Below are positions 37,932 to 48,564 of a stretch of DNA of 64,000 bases, piece after piece. Every line of letters begins with the position of its first letter. Position 1 is the stretch's first letter. Both the position numbers and the translations under genes were made by a program. The notes under the pieces are model-generated. The model saw only the letters and a program-made list of their open reading frames with translations. It ran no database searches and was not told the DNA's origin. This stretch comes from Citrobacter portucalensis (GTDB lineage Bacteria; Pseudomonadota; Gammaproteobacteria; Enterobacterales; Enterobacteriaceae), in contig NZ_MVFY01000011.1 in NCBI RefSeq assembly GCF_002042885.1, positions 1 to 64,000 of the forward strand, read 5' to 3'.

Positions 37932-38318
37932 ATGTATGACAATCTGAAAAGTCTGGGCATTACTAATCCTGAAGAGATCGATCGTTACAGCCTGCGGCAA
38001 GAAGCCAACAACGATATCCTGAAAATCTATTTCCAAAAGGATAAAGGCGAGTTTTTTGCCAAGAGCGTGAAGTTCAAATATCCCCGTCAGCGCAAAACGG
38101 TGGTAGCTGATGGCATCGGCCAGGGTTACAAAGAAGTGCAGGAGATCAGTCCCAACCTGCGCTATGTGATCGATGAACTGGATCAGATCTGCCAGCGCGA
38201 TCGCAGCGAAGTCGATCTTAAACGCAAGATCCTTGATGATTTACGTCATCTCGAAAGCGTCGTGACCAACAAGATCAGCGAAATTGAAGCCGATCTGGAA
38301 AAACTGACGCGTAAATAA
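37932..38318 (+). CDS. yaeH: UPF0325 family protein YaeH
   Basis: The 128-residue protein ([21 protein letters not shown]...) belongs to the UPF0325 family, conserved in enterobacteria, with no established function known to me. It is charged and soluble with a likely coiled-coil C terminus (about 85-128). It stands alone between the dapD terminator and a BIME, convergent with cdaR. Confidence 0.93.
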   Translation: MYDNLKSLGITNPEEIDRYSLRQEANNDILKIYFQKDKGEFFAKSVKFKYPRQRKTVVADGIGQGYKEVQEISPNLRYVIDELDQICQRDRSEVDLKRKILDDLRHLESVVTNKISEIEADLEKLTRK

Positions 38319-38328
38319 GCCGTTTGTT

Positions 38329-38406
38329 GCCGGATGGCGGCGTCTTACGCCTTATCCGGCCTACAGGTATATCCTCGTAGGCCTGATAAGCGTAGCGCCA
38401 TCAGGC
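38329..38406. repeat. BIME (two REP units) between yaeH and cdaR
   Basis: GCCGGATGGCGGCG...TTATCCGGCCTAC and GTAGGCCTGATAAGCG...CATCAGGC are inverted REP units about 12 nt apart, in the convergent gap. Confidence 0.93.
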
Positions 38407-38412
38407 AGTTAA

Positions 38413-39570
38413 TCAATGTTGTTCATCCAGTTGTAACGCCACATACAGCAGCAGTCTGTCGTCAAAATTCCCCAGATCCAGTCCGGTCAGTTCTGAAATA
38501 CGATTCAGGCGATATTCCAGCGTATTGCGGTGAATAAACAGTGCCTTTGAGGTGGCCAGCGGCTGGACGTTATGACGAAACCATGCCGCCAATGTCCGAC
38601 GCAGCAACCCATTGTTATCCATCGCTTTCAGCCTCACCAACGGACGCGCCAGCTCATTGGCCTGCCAGCCGCCGCGCAGGCTGTCCAGCAGTACTGGCAG
38701 CATCAAATCCTGATAGAAATAGCTACGGCTTTCCGGCATCCGCTGCTTGCCGACCATCATGGTAGTGCGCGCCGTACGATACGAACGGGCAATGCTACCG
38801 GGCCCGGTAAAATAGTTGCCCAGCGATACGCGAAAACGCAGCTGTCCGTTCTCTTTCATACGGGCAATAAGCTGCTCAACGCGCTTACGATGATCTTCAG
38901 CGTCCCAGCGGCCAAACTGATTGAGCGCCGGTTTCAGCACCACCATCTCGGTCAGGGAAACAATCGCAATCAGATTATTACGTTCGGGTGTGGTCAACGC
39001 ATTCTGCAATTGCTGTAACTCCGCCATCGCACTGTCAACGCCAAGCTGGCCACTATCGACCTCCAACACCGCCACCACGCGTGGCTGGTTCAAATCAATG
39101 CCTAAACGCTGGGCCCATTCCATCAGCGCTGGCGTATTCTCTTCCGCCTGAATCAGGTTCATCACCAGCTCTTCACGCAGACGGCTATCCTGCGCTAACA
39201 GATGCATCAAGCGCGACTGTTCCAGCATCATTTCGGCGGTCATACATACTAACTCGCCGTATTTGCGCAGATGCTCCGGCTCGCCGGTAAGGCCGATAAC
39301 GCCAACGATTTCGCCTTCCAGACGCAGAGGCAGGTTTATCCCCTGTCGTACACCGTGCAAGTGACGTGCCACCGCATCGTCGATATCGACCACCCGACCC
39401 TGCGAAAGCACCAGCAGCGCGCCTTCGTGCAATTCACCAATACGTTCGCGATCGCCGCTGCCGATTATCCGCCCACGGGCATCCATTACGTTGATATTGG
39501 TATCAATGATGCGCATGGTACGCGCCACGATATCCTGCGCCATTTTGGTATCAAGATGCCAACCAGCCAT
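38413..39570 (-). CDS. cdaR: Sugar diacid utilisation regulator CdaR
   Basis: CdaR activates genes for galactarate, glucarate and glycerate use. I start at 39570 (MAGWHLDTKMAQDIVARTMR), giving 385 residues as in E. coli; the frame is open upstream. It has an N-terminal diacid-binding domain, a central GGDEF-like CdaR domain and a C-terminal PucR-type helix-turn-helix (LFIHRNTLEYRLNRISELTGLDL, about 335-357). GAGGGGTTT precedes the start. Its targets are not in the window. Confidence 0.95.
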   Translation of the reverse strand: MAGWHLDTKMAQDIVARTMRIIDTNINVMDARGRIIGSGDRERIGELHEGALLVLSQGRVVDIDDAVARHLHGVRQGINLPLRLEGEIVGVIGLTGEPEHLRKYGELVCMTAEMMLEQSRLMHLLAQDSRLREELVMNLIQAEENTPALMEWAQRLGIDLNQPRVVAVLEVDSGQLGVDSAMAELQQLQNALTTPERNNLIAIVSLTEMVVLKPALNQFGRWDAEDHRKRVEQLIARMKENGQLRFRVSLGNYFTGPGSIARSYRTARTTMMVGKQRMPESRSYFYQDLMLPVLLDSLRGGWQANELARPLVRLKAMDNNGLLRRTLAAWFRHNVQPLATSKALFIHRNTLEYRLNRISELTGLDLGNFDDRLLLYVALQLDEQH

Positions 39571-39675
39571 AAACCCCTCCTGTGAGCAGAGCTCAAGCAT
39601 AGGGAAGATAATAAGCGGCGACATTGTGCAAATGCACAAAGCGAAAGGGAGAAGTATGGAGTTGTGGGAAGTATC

Positions 39676-39710
39676 ACAAAAAGAAACCCCTTCCTGTGCA
39701 GGAAGGGGTT
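39676..39710 (-). terminator. Terminator after degP
   Basis: On the minus strand AACCCCTTCCTG and CAGGAAGGGGTT form a perfect stem around CA, followed by TTCTTTTTG. It lies 9 nt beyond the degP stop. Confidence 0.92.
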
Positions 39711-39718
39711 GAGGGAGA

Positions 39719-41152
39719 TTACTGCATCAACAGATAGATGGAGCTGTCACCGCGCTGAATGTTCAGCGCCAGTACAGCCGGTTTGCTGTCGAGGATTTTG
39801 CGCAGTTCAGCGATGTTTTTCACCGGCTGCTGGTTCGCGCCGATAATCACATCCCCTTTCTTCAGGCCAATCTGTGCAGCCGGAGAATTCGGTTTCACGT
39901 CGCTTACCACGACACCTTTGTCCTGGCCTTTGTTGCTCATATCGGCACCTTCGATGCCTTTAAAGATAGAGCTGGAGTCAACCTGAGTCTGGCTGCTCTG
40001 CTGCAATTCCAGGTTCACGGTGACCGGCTTACCGTCACGCAGCAGACCCAGGGTGATTTTGCTGCCAACCGGCATCGTACCGACCTGCGCACGCAGGGCG
40101 GCGAAGCTGCTGATAGGTTTGCCGTTCAGGGAGGTAATCACATCCCCGGCTTTAATCCCCGCTTTCGCTGCGGAAGAGTTCGGCATCACCTGGCTGACGA
40201 ATGCGCCACGCTGGGCGTCAACTTTCATCGCTTTCGCCAGCTCAGAGCTCAGCTCGGTACCCATAATGCCCAGCTCACCGCGTTTAACCTGGCCAAACTC
40301 AACCATCTGCGAGGTCAGGTTTTTCACCATGTTGCTTGGGATCGCAAAACCGATACCGATGTTACCGCCGTCCGGTGCGAGGATCGCGGTGTTAATACCA
40401 ATCAGCTCACCGTTCAGGTTGACCAGCGCACCACCGGAGTTACCCCGGTTGATCGCAGCATCCGTCTGAATAAAGTTTTCGTAGTTCTCCGCGTTCAGGC
40501 CACTACGTCCCAGCGCAGAAACGATACCGGAAGTCACCGTTTCACCAAGGCCAAACGGGTTACCAATTGCCACGGTGTAATCACCCACGCGCAGCGCATC
40601 GGAATCTGCCAGCTTAATCGCCGTCAGGTTTTTCGGATCCTGAATTTGGATCAGCGCGATATCGGAGCGCGGATCTTTACCCACGATCTTCGCGTCAAAT
40701 TTACGACCATCGCTCAACTGAACTTTAATCACCGTGGCGTTATCTACCACGTGGTTATTGGTCACGACATACCCTTTCGCGGCATCAATAATTACGCCGG
40801 AACCGAGTGCCATAAATTTCTGCTGCTGGCCGCCGCCATTGTCAGCGCCCGGTGCGCCGCCCTGGCAGAACGGTGAACTCTGGAACGGAGAACCGTCCTG
40901 GCAGAACGGTGAATTATCACCGAAGAACTGCTGGAAATTACGCGGCATGCGCGGCGTATTTACCGTCGTGCTCCCCTCGACGTTAATACTTACCACCGAT
41001 GGCATCACTTTTTCGAGCATCGGGGCCAGGCTTGGCATCTGTTGGGCGGTCATTGCTGAAGACGACGTCTCAGCCGCTGTAGCAGACAGGGGGGACAACG
41101 CCAAACCTAAACTCAGAGCCAGTGCACTCATTGCTAATGTGGTTTTTTTCAT
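39719..41152 (-). CDS. degP: Periplasmic serine endoprotease DegP
   Basis: DegP degrades or chaperones misfolded periplasmic and outer-membrane proteins. The 477-residue precursor has a 26-residue signal peptide (...LSATAA), catalytic triad H134, D164 and S239 (GNSGG), and two PDZ domains. The Q/G-rich LA-loop (about 78-112) differs a little from E. coli (474 residues). A sigma-E promoter lies upstream. Confidence 0.97.
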   Translation of the reverse strand: MKKTTLAMSALALSLGLALSPLSATAAETSSSAMTAQQMPSLAPMLEKVMPSVVSINVEGSTTVNTPRMPRNFQQFFGDNSPFCQDGSPFQSSPFCQGGAPGADNGGGQQQKFMALGSGVIIDAAKGYVVTNNHVVDNATVIKVQLSDGRKFDAKIVGKDPRSDIALIQIQDPKNLTAIKLADSDALRVGDYTVAIGNPFGLGETVTSGIVSALGRSGLNAENYENFIQTDAAINRGNSGGALVNLNGELIGINTAILAPDGGNIGIGFAIPSNMVKNLTSQMVEFGQVKRGELGIMGTELSSELAKAMKVDAQRGAFVSQVMPNSSAAKAGIKAGDVITSLNGKPISSFAALRAQVGTMPVGSKITLGLLRDGKPVTVNLELQQSSQTQVDSSSIFKGIEGADMSNKGQDKGVVVSDVKPNSPAAQIGLKKGDVIIGANQQPVKNIAELRKILDSKPAVLALNIQRGDSSIYLLMQ

Positions 41153-41197
41153 GTGTTTCGTTCTCGATTAACAGGTAACGCAAAATTGCTGTATACG

Positions 41198-41225
41198 TCA
41201 GAGTCGTTTTATAGCGCTAAGTTCC
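41198..41225 (-). promoter_or_regulatory. Sigma-E promoter of degP
   Basis: Minus-strand GGAACTT (41219-41225), 16-bp spacer and TCTGA (41198-41202) match the sigma-E consensus. A GTAAA half-site further upstream (41267-41271) with a following TTTTAC resembles the CpxR region of E. coli degP. Confidence 0.88.
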
Positions 41226-41281
41226 AGAATTAAGTTTAAGGAAAAAGTAAAATTTTATTGTCCGTCTTTACAAATGAGTAT

Positions 41282-42799
41282 TTATTGTTCTACGGCCATC
41301 AAGCGACGATATTCATCCCAGGCATACAAATCTGTCATTCCGCTGATATAATCCTGAATCAGCCGACAGCGATAATAATATTCCAGAACCGAATACTCGG
41401 CGCACCCCGTCGATATTTTACTAACCGCCTCAACATACGCAAGACGATGGCGGGTAGACAACTTCTGAAATAAACGGGACTCGATAGGAAAACGTTTTAC
41501 TCTTTCATTGTCGACCAGTTCAGAAAAATCTGACTGAGACATTTTTAATAACGGCTGATAGATCTCCAGCAACCCGCTGATCACCCGATAGCCCTGTAGT
41601 TCCAGTTGTTCAACATCCGGATGGCTAAACACATGTTTTACCGCCACATTTTTATAAACACCCAGTAACTGGCTGAAGCTACTTGCATCTTCTAGCAGCG
41701 CATGATTAAAGCTGCCTTCATAAATCTGCGGCAAATTATCAATAAACCGCTGGGCCGCATATGGCACCAGTTTATTCAGCGTATTGACGCGTAAATACAT
41801 AAAGAACTGATCTTCGGTACTCCGGCTTAATGTATTTGAACGTGACTTCTCCCAGGCGTTCTCAACAACCTGGCTAAACAGGGAACCTTTTTCATGCTGC
41901 CCCCACGCCTCATGCAGGTGGTGATAAAGTTGCTCGACGCTAAAAATTCTTTTCTCAACGGCATCTTCCAGATCCGCCACGCAATAAGAGATATCATCGG
42001 CAGCTTCCATAATCCAGGTTAATGGAAAGCGACTGTAAGGCGCTAATGATAATTCTTTACGCAACCGCTCAATATACGGTTCTTCAGAAAGGTAATAACC
42101 CGGCTTCTTCATTAAATAGTTGTGTGTCTCGGGTGCACTGCCGCGCCACCACGCCGGACGGGTATATTTTAAAATACCGCCAACCTGCGCCCAGGTAAGG
42201 TTCATACGCATCAACGTATGCACAAGGCGAATACCCTGCGCATTGCCTTCAAAATGGCACAGGTCCTGGCGTACCTTACGGCGAATATCATTCAGCGACT
42301 CTTCGCCTTCACGCAATCGTAATGCCGTCACCTGGCAACGGTCATCACTTAGGGGCTGACTTTCTGCGTCTGCGGGATACAGTCGCTGGCGAAACCAGTC
42401 ATTAATTGCCGCCTCCCCAAAATGGCCAAACGGCGGATTACCAATGTCATGCATCAGGCAGGACATTTCGACAATACTCTCAAATGGCCCTGTCAGTTCA
42501 TCCAGGCCATACAGCTCCAGCAGCTTTAGTTCTTTCAGTCGGCTGAGGATCTCTTTCGCGATATAGCGCCCAACCTGCTGAACTTCCATCGAGTGCGTCA
42601 AGCGCGTGCGTACTGCCGCATTACGCTCCAGCGGAAAGACCTGCGTTTTTTGTTGCAGTCGGCGAATGGCCGGTGAATTGATAATACGTCCGCGATCGCT
42701 TTCGAAAATACGCAGGATCTCATGCTCAGTCTTCACGCCCTGCGGCGAACGGTAACGACGATGCCAGTTTATTTTTTTTCGGAAATCGATCTGTGCCAT
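41282..42799 (-). CDS. dgt: Deoxyguanosinetriphosphate triphosphohydrolase
   Basis: Dgt hydrolyses dGTP to deoxyguanosine and triphosphate. The 505-residue protein is an HD-domain enzyme, with [16 protein letters not shown] and the metal-binding [14 protein letters not shown]. It matches E. coli Dgt over its full length. It is divergent from mtn and transcribed toward degP. Confidence 0.97.
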   Translation of the reverse strand: MAQIDFRKKINWHRRYRSPQGVKTEHEILRIFESDRGRIINSPAIRRLQQKTQVFPLERNAAVRTRLTHSMEVQQVGRYIAKEILSRLKELKLLELYGLDELTGPFESIVEMSCLMHDIGNPPFGHFGEAAINDWFRQRLYPADAESQPLSDDRCQVTALRLREGEESLNDIRRKVRQDLCHFEGNAQGIRLVHTLMRMNLTWAQVGGILKYTRPAWWRGSAPETHNYLMKKPGYYLSEEPYIERLRKELSLAPYSRFPLTWIMEAADDISYCVADLEDAVEKRIFSVEQLYHHLHEAWGQHEKGSLFSQVVENAWEKSRSNTLSRSTEDQFFMYLRVNTLNKLVPYAAQRFIDNLPQIYEGSFNHALLEDASSFSQLLGVYKNVAVKHVFSHPDVEQLELQGYRVISGLLEIYQPLLKMSQSDFSELVDNERVKRFPIESRLFQKLSTRHRLAYVEAVSKISTGCAEYSVLEYYYRCRLIQDYISGMTDLYAWDEYRRLMAVEQ

Positions 42800-42882
42800 G
42801 TCCTCTCCCGCCTGAGAAATGCGCTACCCCTTAAGCGCATGATAGACTATGCCCTCAAATCTGGCTTATCGCGAGTAAATCT

Positions 42883-43581
42883 ATGAAAATCGGCATCATT
42901 GGTGCAATGGAAGAAGAAGTTACGCTGCTGCGTGACAAAATCGAAAACCGTCAGACCATCGCGCTCGGCGGTTGTGAAATTTACACCGGCCAACTGAACG
43001 GTACAGAGGTTGCGCTGCTGAAATCGGGTATCGGTAAAGTGGCTGCGGCACTGGGCGCTTCGTTGCTGCTTGAACGCTGCAAGCCGGACGCCATCATTAA
43101 TACCGGTTCAGCGGGCGGCCTGGCCTCTACGCTGAAAGTCGGGGATATCGTAGTTTCTGACGAAGCGCGCTATCACGACGCCGACGTCACTGCCTTTGGC
43201 TATGAATTTGGTCAGCTACCGGGCTGCCCGGCGGGTTTTAAAGCCGATCCTGCGCTGGTTGCCGCAGCAGAATCCTGCATTGCGGAACTGAATCTGCATG
43301 CCGTTCGTGGGCTTATCGTCAGCGGCGATGCCTTCATTAATGGATCCGTAGGGCTGGCTAAAATTAAGCACAACTTCCCACAGGCGATTGCCGTTGAGAT
43401 GGAAGCCACCGCTATTGCGCACGTTTGCCATAACTTTAACGTACCGTTCGTCGTGGTTCGCGCCATCTCTGACGTTGCCGATCAGCAGTCCCATCTCAGC
43501 TTTGACGAATTCCTGGTGGTTGCCGCGAAGCAGTCAAGCCTGATGGTTGAAACGCTGGTACAGAAACTGGCGCATGGCTAA
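42883..43581 (+). CDS. mtn: 5'-methylthioadenosine/S-adenosylhomocysteine nucleosidase
   Basis: Mtn (Pfs) cleaves adenine from methylthioadenosine and S-adenosylhomocysteine, recycling methionine and producing the autoinducer-2 precursor S-ribosylhomocysteine. The 232 residues start [13 protein letters not shown] and contain GDAFI and [11 protein letters not shown], with a downstream ISDVAD catalytic aspartate. It overlaps btuF by 8 nt. Confidence 0.97.
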   Translation: MKIGIIGAMEEEVTLLRDKIENRQTIALGGCEIYTGQLNGTEVALLKSGIGKVAAALGASLLLERCKPDAIINTGSAGGLASTLKVGDIVVSDEARYHDADVTAFGYEFGQLPGCPAGFKADPALVAAAESCIAELNLHAVRGLIVSGDAFINGSVGLAKIKHNFPQAIAVEMEATAIAHVCHNFNVPFVVVRAISDVADQQSHLSFDEFLVVAAKQSSLMVETLVQKLAHG

Positions 43582-44374
43582 ATTACTCTCCAGGGCGCTG
43601 GTCGCCCTGCTTTTCACTCTCCCGGCGTTCCTTTACGCCGCGCCGCGTGTTGTGACGCTTTCTCCTGCCAATACTGAACTCGCTTTTGCCGCTGGCATTA
43701 CCCCCGTTGGCGTCAGCAGCTATTCTAACTACCCGCCAGAAGCCAAAAGTATTGAGGAAGTCTCAACCTGGCAAGGGATGAATCTTGAACGTATTGTGGC
43801 GCTGAAACCTGATTTGGTTGTCGCCTGGCGCGGGGGAAATGCTGAGCGGCAGGTGAATCAACTGACCTCTCTGGGAATTAAGGTCATCTGGGTGGACGCC
43901 GTTACCATTGAGCAGGTTGCCGATGCGCTACGCCAATTGGCAGCATGGAGCCCCAAGCCTGAACAAGCTAAACAAGCGGCGCAAACCATGCTTGATGACT
44001 ATGCTTTACTTAAATCTCAGTATGCCAACAAACCGAAAAAACGCGTGTTTCTCCAGTTTGGTGCCAATCCTCTGTTTACCAGTGGAAAAGGTTCTATTCA
44101 GCACGAAGTTCTTGAGGTATGCGGCGGAGAAAACATCTTTGCCGGTAGTCGGGTTCCCTGGCCGCAGGTTAGCCGTGAGCAGGTCCTGGCACGAGCCCCC
44201 CAGGCTATTGTTGCAACCGGCGGTCCAGGCGAAACTCTGAAAATTGAGCAATACTGGGGAAACCAGCTAAAAATACCCATTATTACACTTAATAGTGACT
44301 GGTTCGAACGCGCGAGCCCGCGTATTATCCTCGCCGCAAAACAACTCTGTAATGCGCTTTCACAGATAAATTAG
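43574..44374 (+). CDS. btuF: Vitamin B12 periplasmic binding protein BtuF
   Basis: BtuF delivers cobalamin to the BtuCD importer. I start at 43574 ([22 protein letters not shown]), which gives a signal peptide and 266 residues as in E. coli; an ATG at 43547 in frame lies within mtn. The mature part has the two-lobe class III binding-protein fold ([17 protein letters not shown]). It overlaps the mtn end by 8 nt; yadS follows. Confidence 0.95.
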   Translation: MAKLLSRALVALLFTLPAFLYAAPRVVTLSPANTELAFAAGITPVGVSSYSNYPPEAKSIEEVSTWQGMNLERIVALKPDLVVAWRGGNAERQVNQLTSLGIKVIWVDAVTIEQVADALRQLAAWSPKPEQAKQAAQTMLDDYALLKSQYANKPKKRVFLQFGANPLFTSGKGSIQHEVLEVCGGENIFAGSRVPWPQVSREQVLARAPQAIVATGGPGETLKIEQYWGNQLKIPIITLNSDWFERASPRIILAAKQLCNALSQIN

Positions 44375-44411
44375 CGCCTGCCCCCACCAGGTCTGTTGTG
44401 AGGATTTAAAA

Positions 44412-45035
44412 ATGCTCGTCTATTGGCTTGATATTGTCGGCACCGCGGTATTTGCAATCTCTGGCGTATTACTGGCCGGAAAATTACGTATGGATCCGTT
44501 TGGCGTCCTGGTACTCGGCGTGGTTACCGCCGTTGGTGGTGGTACGATCCGAGATATGGCGCTGGATAATGGACCGGTTTTTTGGGTTAAGGATCCGACC
44601 GATCTGGTGGTGGCGATGATCACTAGCATGCTGACAATCCTGTTGGTACGTCAACCAAGACGCATACCGAAATGGATCCTTCCGGTGCTGGATGCCGTTG
44701 GTCTGGCTGTGTTCGTAGGTATTGGGGTCAACAAGGCATTTCTAGCAGGAACAGGGCCTCTGGTGGCGATTTGTATGGGGGTGATTACCGGCGTTGGTGG
44801 TGGGATCATTCGCGATGTGTTAGCTCGTGAAGTCCCGATGATTTTGCGCACCGAGATCTACGCCACAGCCTGTATTATCGGCGGGATCGTGCATGCGACA
44901 GCGTTTTATACCTTTGATGTTTCACTGGAAAACGCCAGTATGATGGGGATGATTGTCACGCTGCTGATTCGGCTTGCCGCCATTCGCTGGCATCTGAAAT
45001 TGCCGACGTTTGCGCTGGATGATAACGGGCGTTGA
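44412..45035 (+). CDS. yadS: TRIC-type/UPF0126 membrane protein YadS
   Basis: The 207-residue inner-membrane protein has about six to seven hydrophobic helices and two internal repeats, marked by AVGGGTIRDMAL and GVGGGIIRDVLA. This arrangement is that of the TRIC cation-channel-related UPF0126 family; the natural substrate is not known. It follows btuF by 37 nt and is likely in the mtn-btuF-yadS operon. Confidence 0.92.
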   Translation: MLVYWLDIVGTAVFAISGVLLAGKLRMDPFGVLVLGVVTAVGGGTIRDMALDNGPVFWVKDPTDLVVAMITSMLTILLVRQPRRIPKWILPVLDAVGLAVFVGIGVNKAFLAGTGPLVAICMGVITGVGGGIIRDVLAREVPMILRTEIYATACIIGGIVHATAFYTFDVSLENASMMGMIVTLLIRLAAIRWHLKLPTFALDDNGR

Positions 45036-45053
45036 TATGACGATACAGAACAT

Positions 45054-45123
45054 GTAGGCCGGATAAGGCGTTTACGCCGCCATCCGGCACATTGCCCGGT
45101 GGCGTTGCGCTTACCGGGCCTAC
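45054..45123. repeat. BIME (two REP units) between yadS and erpA
   Basis: GTAGGCCGGATAAGGCG...CATCCGGC followed by GCCCGGTGGCG...TACCGGGCCTAC, inverted REP-like palindromes, in a convergent gap. Confidence 0.92.
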
Positions 45124-45154
45124 AACATCAGACCATCAGTAATACAGACAGCAA

Positions 45155-45499
45155 TCAGATGCTGAAAGAAGAACCACACCCGCAGGTGCTTTTCGCATTC
45201 GGGTTAGTCACAACGAAGCGGGAACCTTCCAGACCTTCGGTATAGTCAACCGCGCCGCCCACCAGATATTGCAGACTCATCGGATCAACGACCAGACCAA
45301 CACCTTGTTTCTCGATGGTCATATCACCTTCATTGACCTGATCATCAAAGGTGAAACCGTACTGGAAACCGCTGCAACCACCGCCAGTGATATACACGCG
45401 TAATTTCAGATTCGGGTTATCTTCGTCAGCGATCAGGCTTTTAACTTTATTGGCTGCTGCTTCAGTAAATTGCAGTGGCAGCGCTACGTCATCACTCAT
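45155..45499 (-). CDS. erpA: Iron-sulfur cluster insertion protein ErpA
   Basis: ErpA is an A-type carrier that delivers Fe-S clusters, notably to IspG/IspH of the isoprenoid pathway. I start at 45499 ([10 protein letters not shown]), giving 114 residues. Cluster ligands are C42 (GGGCSG), C106 and C108 (TCGCGSSF). It lies downstream of clcA but has its own promoter, overlapping the clcA stop. Confidence 0.97.
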   Translation of the reverse strand: MSDDVALPLQFTEAAANKVKSLIADEDNPNLKLRVYITGGGCSGFQYGFTFDDQVNEGDMTIEKQGVGLVVDPMSLQYLVGGAVDYTEGLEGSRFVVTNPNAKSTCGCGSSFSI

Positions 45500-45555
45500 A
45501 TTTTGCTCCAAACGACATCGGCAATTGGGTAAATTTCAACCCAATATTTTGGGCC

Positions 45556-45584
45556 ATTATCTAATACCCTGGTATTTCGTTCAA
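45556..45584 (-). promoter_or_regulatory. erpA promoter with palindromic spacer
   Basis: Minus-strand -35 TTGAAC (45579-45584), 17-bp spacer and -10 GATAAT (45556-45561). The spacer holds the perfect palindrome AATACC-AG-GGTATT. The -35 overlaps the clcA stop codon. E. coli erpA is under IscR control; I cannot confirm that this palindrome is the IscR site. Confidence 0.72.
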
Positions 45585-47002
45585 GTATTCTCGCCAGCGG
45601 CAGTACCCTGGCTTTTTGCCGCCTGCTCCGCTTCCTGTTTTGCCAGCGTACGAGCCAGGATAGTCGAGTATAGCGGCTTTCCGCCCATAAATTGGGCTAA
45701 TAGTGTTGCGCCAAGACAGGTAATAATCATTGGCAAAATGAGCTGATAGTTATCGGTCATCTCCAGCACCAGTACAATACCTGTTAGCGGCGCACGCACC
45801 GAAGCAGCCAACAAAGCCCCCATTCCGGCAATGGCAAAGGTTCCGGCCTCCAGGTGATACTGCGGAAAAGAGGCTGCCGCAGCCATACCGAACGCCGTAC
45901 CAAGCAACGTCCCCAACGCCAGCATCGGGGCAAAAATCCCACCGGGCGCGCCGGACGAGAAGCACAGTAGCGTGGTGACGACCCTGGTAATAAATATAAA
46001 CAGCAGCAGACCAACGCTAAAATTGCCTGCCGCGGCGATAGGAATCAGGTTAAACCCGCCGCCTGCCGCTTCCGGTTGAATTAACCCGAGGATCCCGCAC
46101 AGGCCGCCGATCGCGCCGCCCATCAGCACCCATTTTTTAATTTCACCACCGTGGAAGCGCTGGAACATATCCTGGGTACGCAACACCATGGTGTTAAACA
46201 ATGGCCCGACACAGCCAAAAATAAGCCCGAGCACCAGATACAGCCACAGCGTATTTACTGGCGCATTAGACAACTTTCCGACTTCAATTATCGGGGCTTC
46301 ACCGTTGAAAACACGAAACACAATGCTCGACATAATAACGCCGGTAAACACGGCTTTGATCGACACAAGGTTATAGCGAAACTGCGGGCGCATCTCTTCA
46401 ATAATGAACAGGATCCCCGCCAGCGGAGCGTTAAACGCCGCCGAAAGGCCCGCTGCCGCACCGGTAGCCAATAAGGTATGCCGCGCTTCGGCGCTACGCA
46501 TGCGGAAAATATCCAGCACCATGCGCCCGAGGTTACCGCCAATCTGCACGGTCGGACCTTCACGCCCAAGCACCATGCCAGCACCCAGCGTGCCCATGCC
46601 GCCGATAAATTTCACCGGCAGGACACGCCACCAACGCACAGGTCGCAGCTCTTCCAGCGCACCTTCAATCTCTGGGATCCCCGAACCACCGGCTTCCGGC
46701 GCAAATTTACGCACCAGGAAATAGCCGACCATCGCCAGCAACGCCGAGAGAATAAACGCCAGCGGCCACAGCAGAATGTCATGGTCCGCAACCTGAGCCA
46801 GCGCGCCAATGCGCTGATTCTGCACCCAGGTCACCGCTTTCTCAAATGCCACGCCAACAAGCCCTGTCACAGTACCTACTACTGCAGCCATCAACAGGAT
46901 CGCCAACGGCGTTTTGTCTCGTTCCAGGAGACGACGAATTTGATCCCTGCGGCGTAAACGCACAATTTGCTGTGCTTCAAAAGAGGGAGTGTCTGTCTTC
47001 AT
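45581..47002 (-). CDS. clcA: H+/Cl- exchange transporter ClcA
   Basis: ClcA exchanges two chloride for one proton and aids extreme acid resistance, in the inner membrane. The 473-residue protein has the CLC selectivity motifs GSGIP (106-110), GREGP with gating glutamate E148, and E203 (FIIEEM), the internal proton glutamate. It is divergent from hemL. Confidence 0.97.
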   Translation of the reverse strand: MKTDTPSFEAQQIVRLRRRDQIRRLLERDKTPLAILLMAAVVGTVTGLVGVAFEKAVTWVQNQRIGALAQVADHDILLWPLAFILSALLAMVGYFLVRKFAPEAGGSGIPEIEGALEELRPVRWWRVLPVKFIGGMGTLGAGMVLGREGPTVQIGGNLGRMVLDIFRMRSAEARHTLLATGAAAGLSAAFNAPLAGILFIIEEMRPQFRYNLVSIKAVFTGVIMSSIVFRVFNGEAPIIEVGKLSNAPVNTLWLYLVLGLIFGCVGPLFNTMVLRTQDMFQRFHGGEIKKWVLMGGAIGGLCGILGLIQPEAAGGGFNLIPIAAAGNFSVGLLLFIFITRVVTTLLCFSSGAPGGIFAPMLALGTLLGTAFGMAAAASFPQYHLEAGTFAIAGMGALLAASVRAPLTGIVLVLEMTDNYQLILPMIITCLGATLLAQFMGGKPLYSTILARTLAKQEAEQAAKSQGTAAGENT

Positions 47003-47170
47003 CAGATGATCATTAATTGGTAATACAAATACGGAATCGGCATTCTACTCGCACATTTCACGAAAATCCCCTGCAAATCGCATTGTTTCAATTGCGTAAA
47101 ACTTTCATAACCTTCTCTGAATAACTAGAATAGCGGGCATTTACTTTTTCTACGAACCAGGACCCCATCC

Positions 47171-48451
47171 ATGAGTAAGTCTGAAAATCTCTACAGCGCG
47201 GCACGCGAACTTATCCCTGGCGGCGTTAACTCCCCTGTTCGCGCCTTTACTGGCGTGGGTGGAACTCCGCTGTTTATCGAAAAAGCGGACGGCGCATATC
47301 TGTACGATGTTGATGGTAAAGCCTATGTCGATTACGTCGGTTCCTGGGGACCGATGGTACTGGGCCATAACCACCCGGCAATCCGTAATGCGGTGATTGA
47401 AGCTGCGGAGCGCGGTTTAAGCTTCGGCGCGCCGACCGAGATGGAAGTAAAAATGGCGGCGCTGGTCACTGAACTCGTGCCAACCATGGACATGGTACGT
47501 ATGGTGAACTCCGGTACGGAAGCGACGATGAGCGCAATCCGTCTGGCGCGCGGTTTCACCGGACGCGATAAGATCATCAAATTTGAAGGCTGCTATCACG
47601 GTCATGCCGACTGCCTGCTGGTCAAAGCCGGTTCCGGCGCATTAACGCTGGGCCAGCCGAACTCCCCAGGCGTTCCGGCCGATTTTGCGAAACACACCCT
47701 GACCTGCACCTACAACGATCTCTCTTCAGTACGTGCGGCATTTGAACAGTACCCACAAGAGATCGCGTGCATCATCGTTGAGCCGGTCGCCGGCAACATG
47801 AACTGCATCCCGCCGCTGCCGGAATTCCTGCCGGGCCTGCGTGCGCTATGCGATGAGTTTGGCGCGCTGTTGATCATCGATGAAGTCATGACCGGTTTCC
47901 GCGTAGCGCTGGCCGGTGCACAGGATTATTACGGCGTCGTTCCGGATCTGACCTGCCTCGGTAAAATTATCGGTGGCGGAATGCCCGTTGGCGCATTCGG
48001 CGGTCGCCGCGATGTGATGGACGCACTGGCGCCGACCGGTCCGGTTTACCAGGCGGGGACGCTTTCCGGTAACCCGATCGCGATGGCGGCAGGTTATGCC
48101 TGTCTGACCGAAGTCGCCCAACCGGGTATTCATGAAACGCTGAACGAACTGACGACGCGTCTGGCGGAAGGTCTGTTGGAAGCTGCCGAAGAAGCGAATA
48201 TTCCGCTGGTGGTTAACCATGTGGGCGGGATGTTCGGGATTTTCTTCACCGATGCAGAAACCGTAACCTGCTATCAGGATGTGATGGCATGCGACGTCGA
48301 ACGCTTCAAGCGCTTCTTCCACATGATGCTGGATGAAGGAATTTATCTGGCGCCGTCTGCTTTCGAAGCGGGCTTTATGTCCGTGGCGCACAGTGAAGAC
48401 GATATCAATAACACCATCGACGCCGCGCGCCGGGTGTTTGCGAAGTTGTAA
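47171..48451 (+). CDS. hemL: Glutamate-1-semialdehyde 2,1-aminomutase
   Basis: HemL converts glutamate semialdehyde to 5-aminolevulinate for heme synthesis. The 426 residues are a class III aminotransferase with PLP lysine K265 ([18 protein letters not shown]) and the [10 protein letters not shown] block. A BIME follows the gene at the convergent end with fhuB. Confidence 0.97.
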   Translation: MSKSENLYSAARELIPGGVNSPVRAFTGVGGTPLFIEKADGAYLYDVDGKAYVDYVGSWGPMVLGHNHPAIRNAVIEAAERGLSFGAPTEMEVKMAALVTELVPTMDMVRMVNSGTEATMSAIRLARGFTGRDKIIKFEGCYHGHADCLLVKAGSGALTLGQPNSPGVPADFAKHTLTCTYNDLSSVRAAFEQYPQEIACIIVEPVAGNMNCIPPLPEFLPGLRALCDEFGALLIIDEVMTGFRVALAGAQDYYGVVPDLTCLGKIIGGGMPVGAFGGRRDVMDALAPTGPVYQAGTLSGNPIAMAAGYACLTEVAQPGIHETLNELTTRLAEGLLEAAEEANIPLVVNHVGGMFGIFFTDAETVTCYQDVMACDVERFKRFFHMMLDEGIYLAPSAFEAGFMSVAHSEDDINNTIDAARRVFAKL

Positions 48452-48471
48452 AAAAGAGAACGTGCAGAAAT

Positions 48472-48548
48472 GTAGGCCGGGTAAGGCGAAGCCGCCACCC
48501 GGCTTTTTTATTGCCGGATGTCGACTAAAAGTGTCTTATCCGGCCTAC
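48472..48548. repeat. BIME between hemL and fhuB
   Basis: GTAGGCCGGGTAAGGCG...CACCCGGC and GCCGGATGTCG...TTATCCGGCCTAC form inverted REP-like units between convergent genes. The first is followed by TTTTTT and may double as the hemL terminator. Confidence 0.9.
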
Positions 48549-48564
48549 ATCAAAGGGGTCAGCC

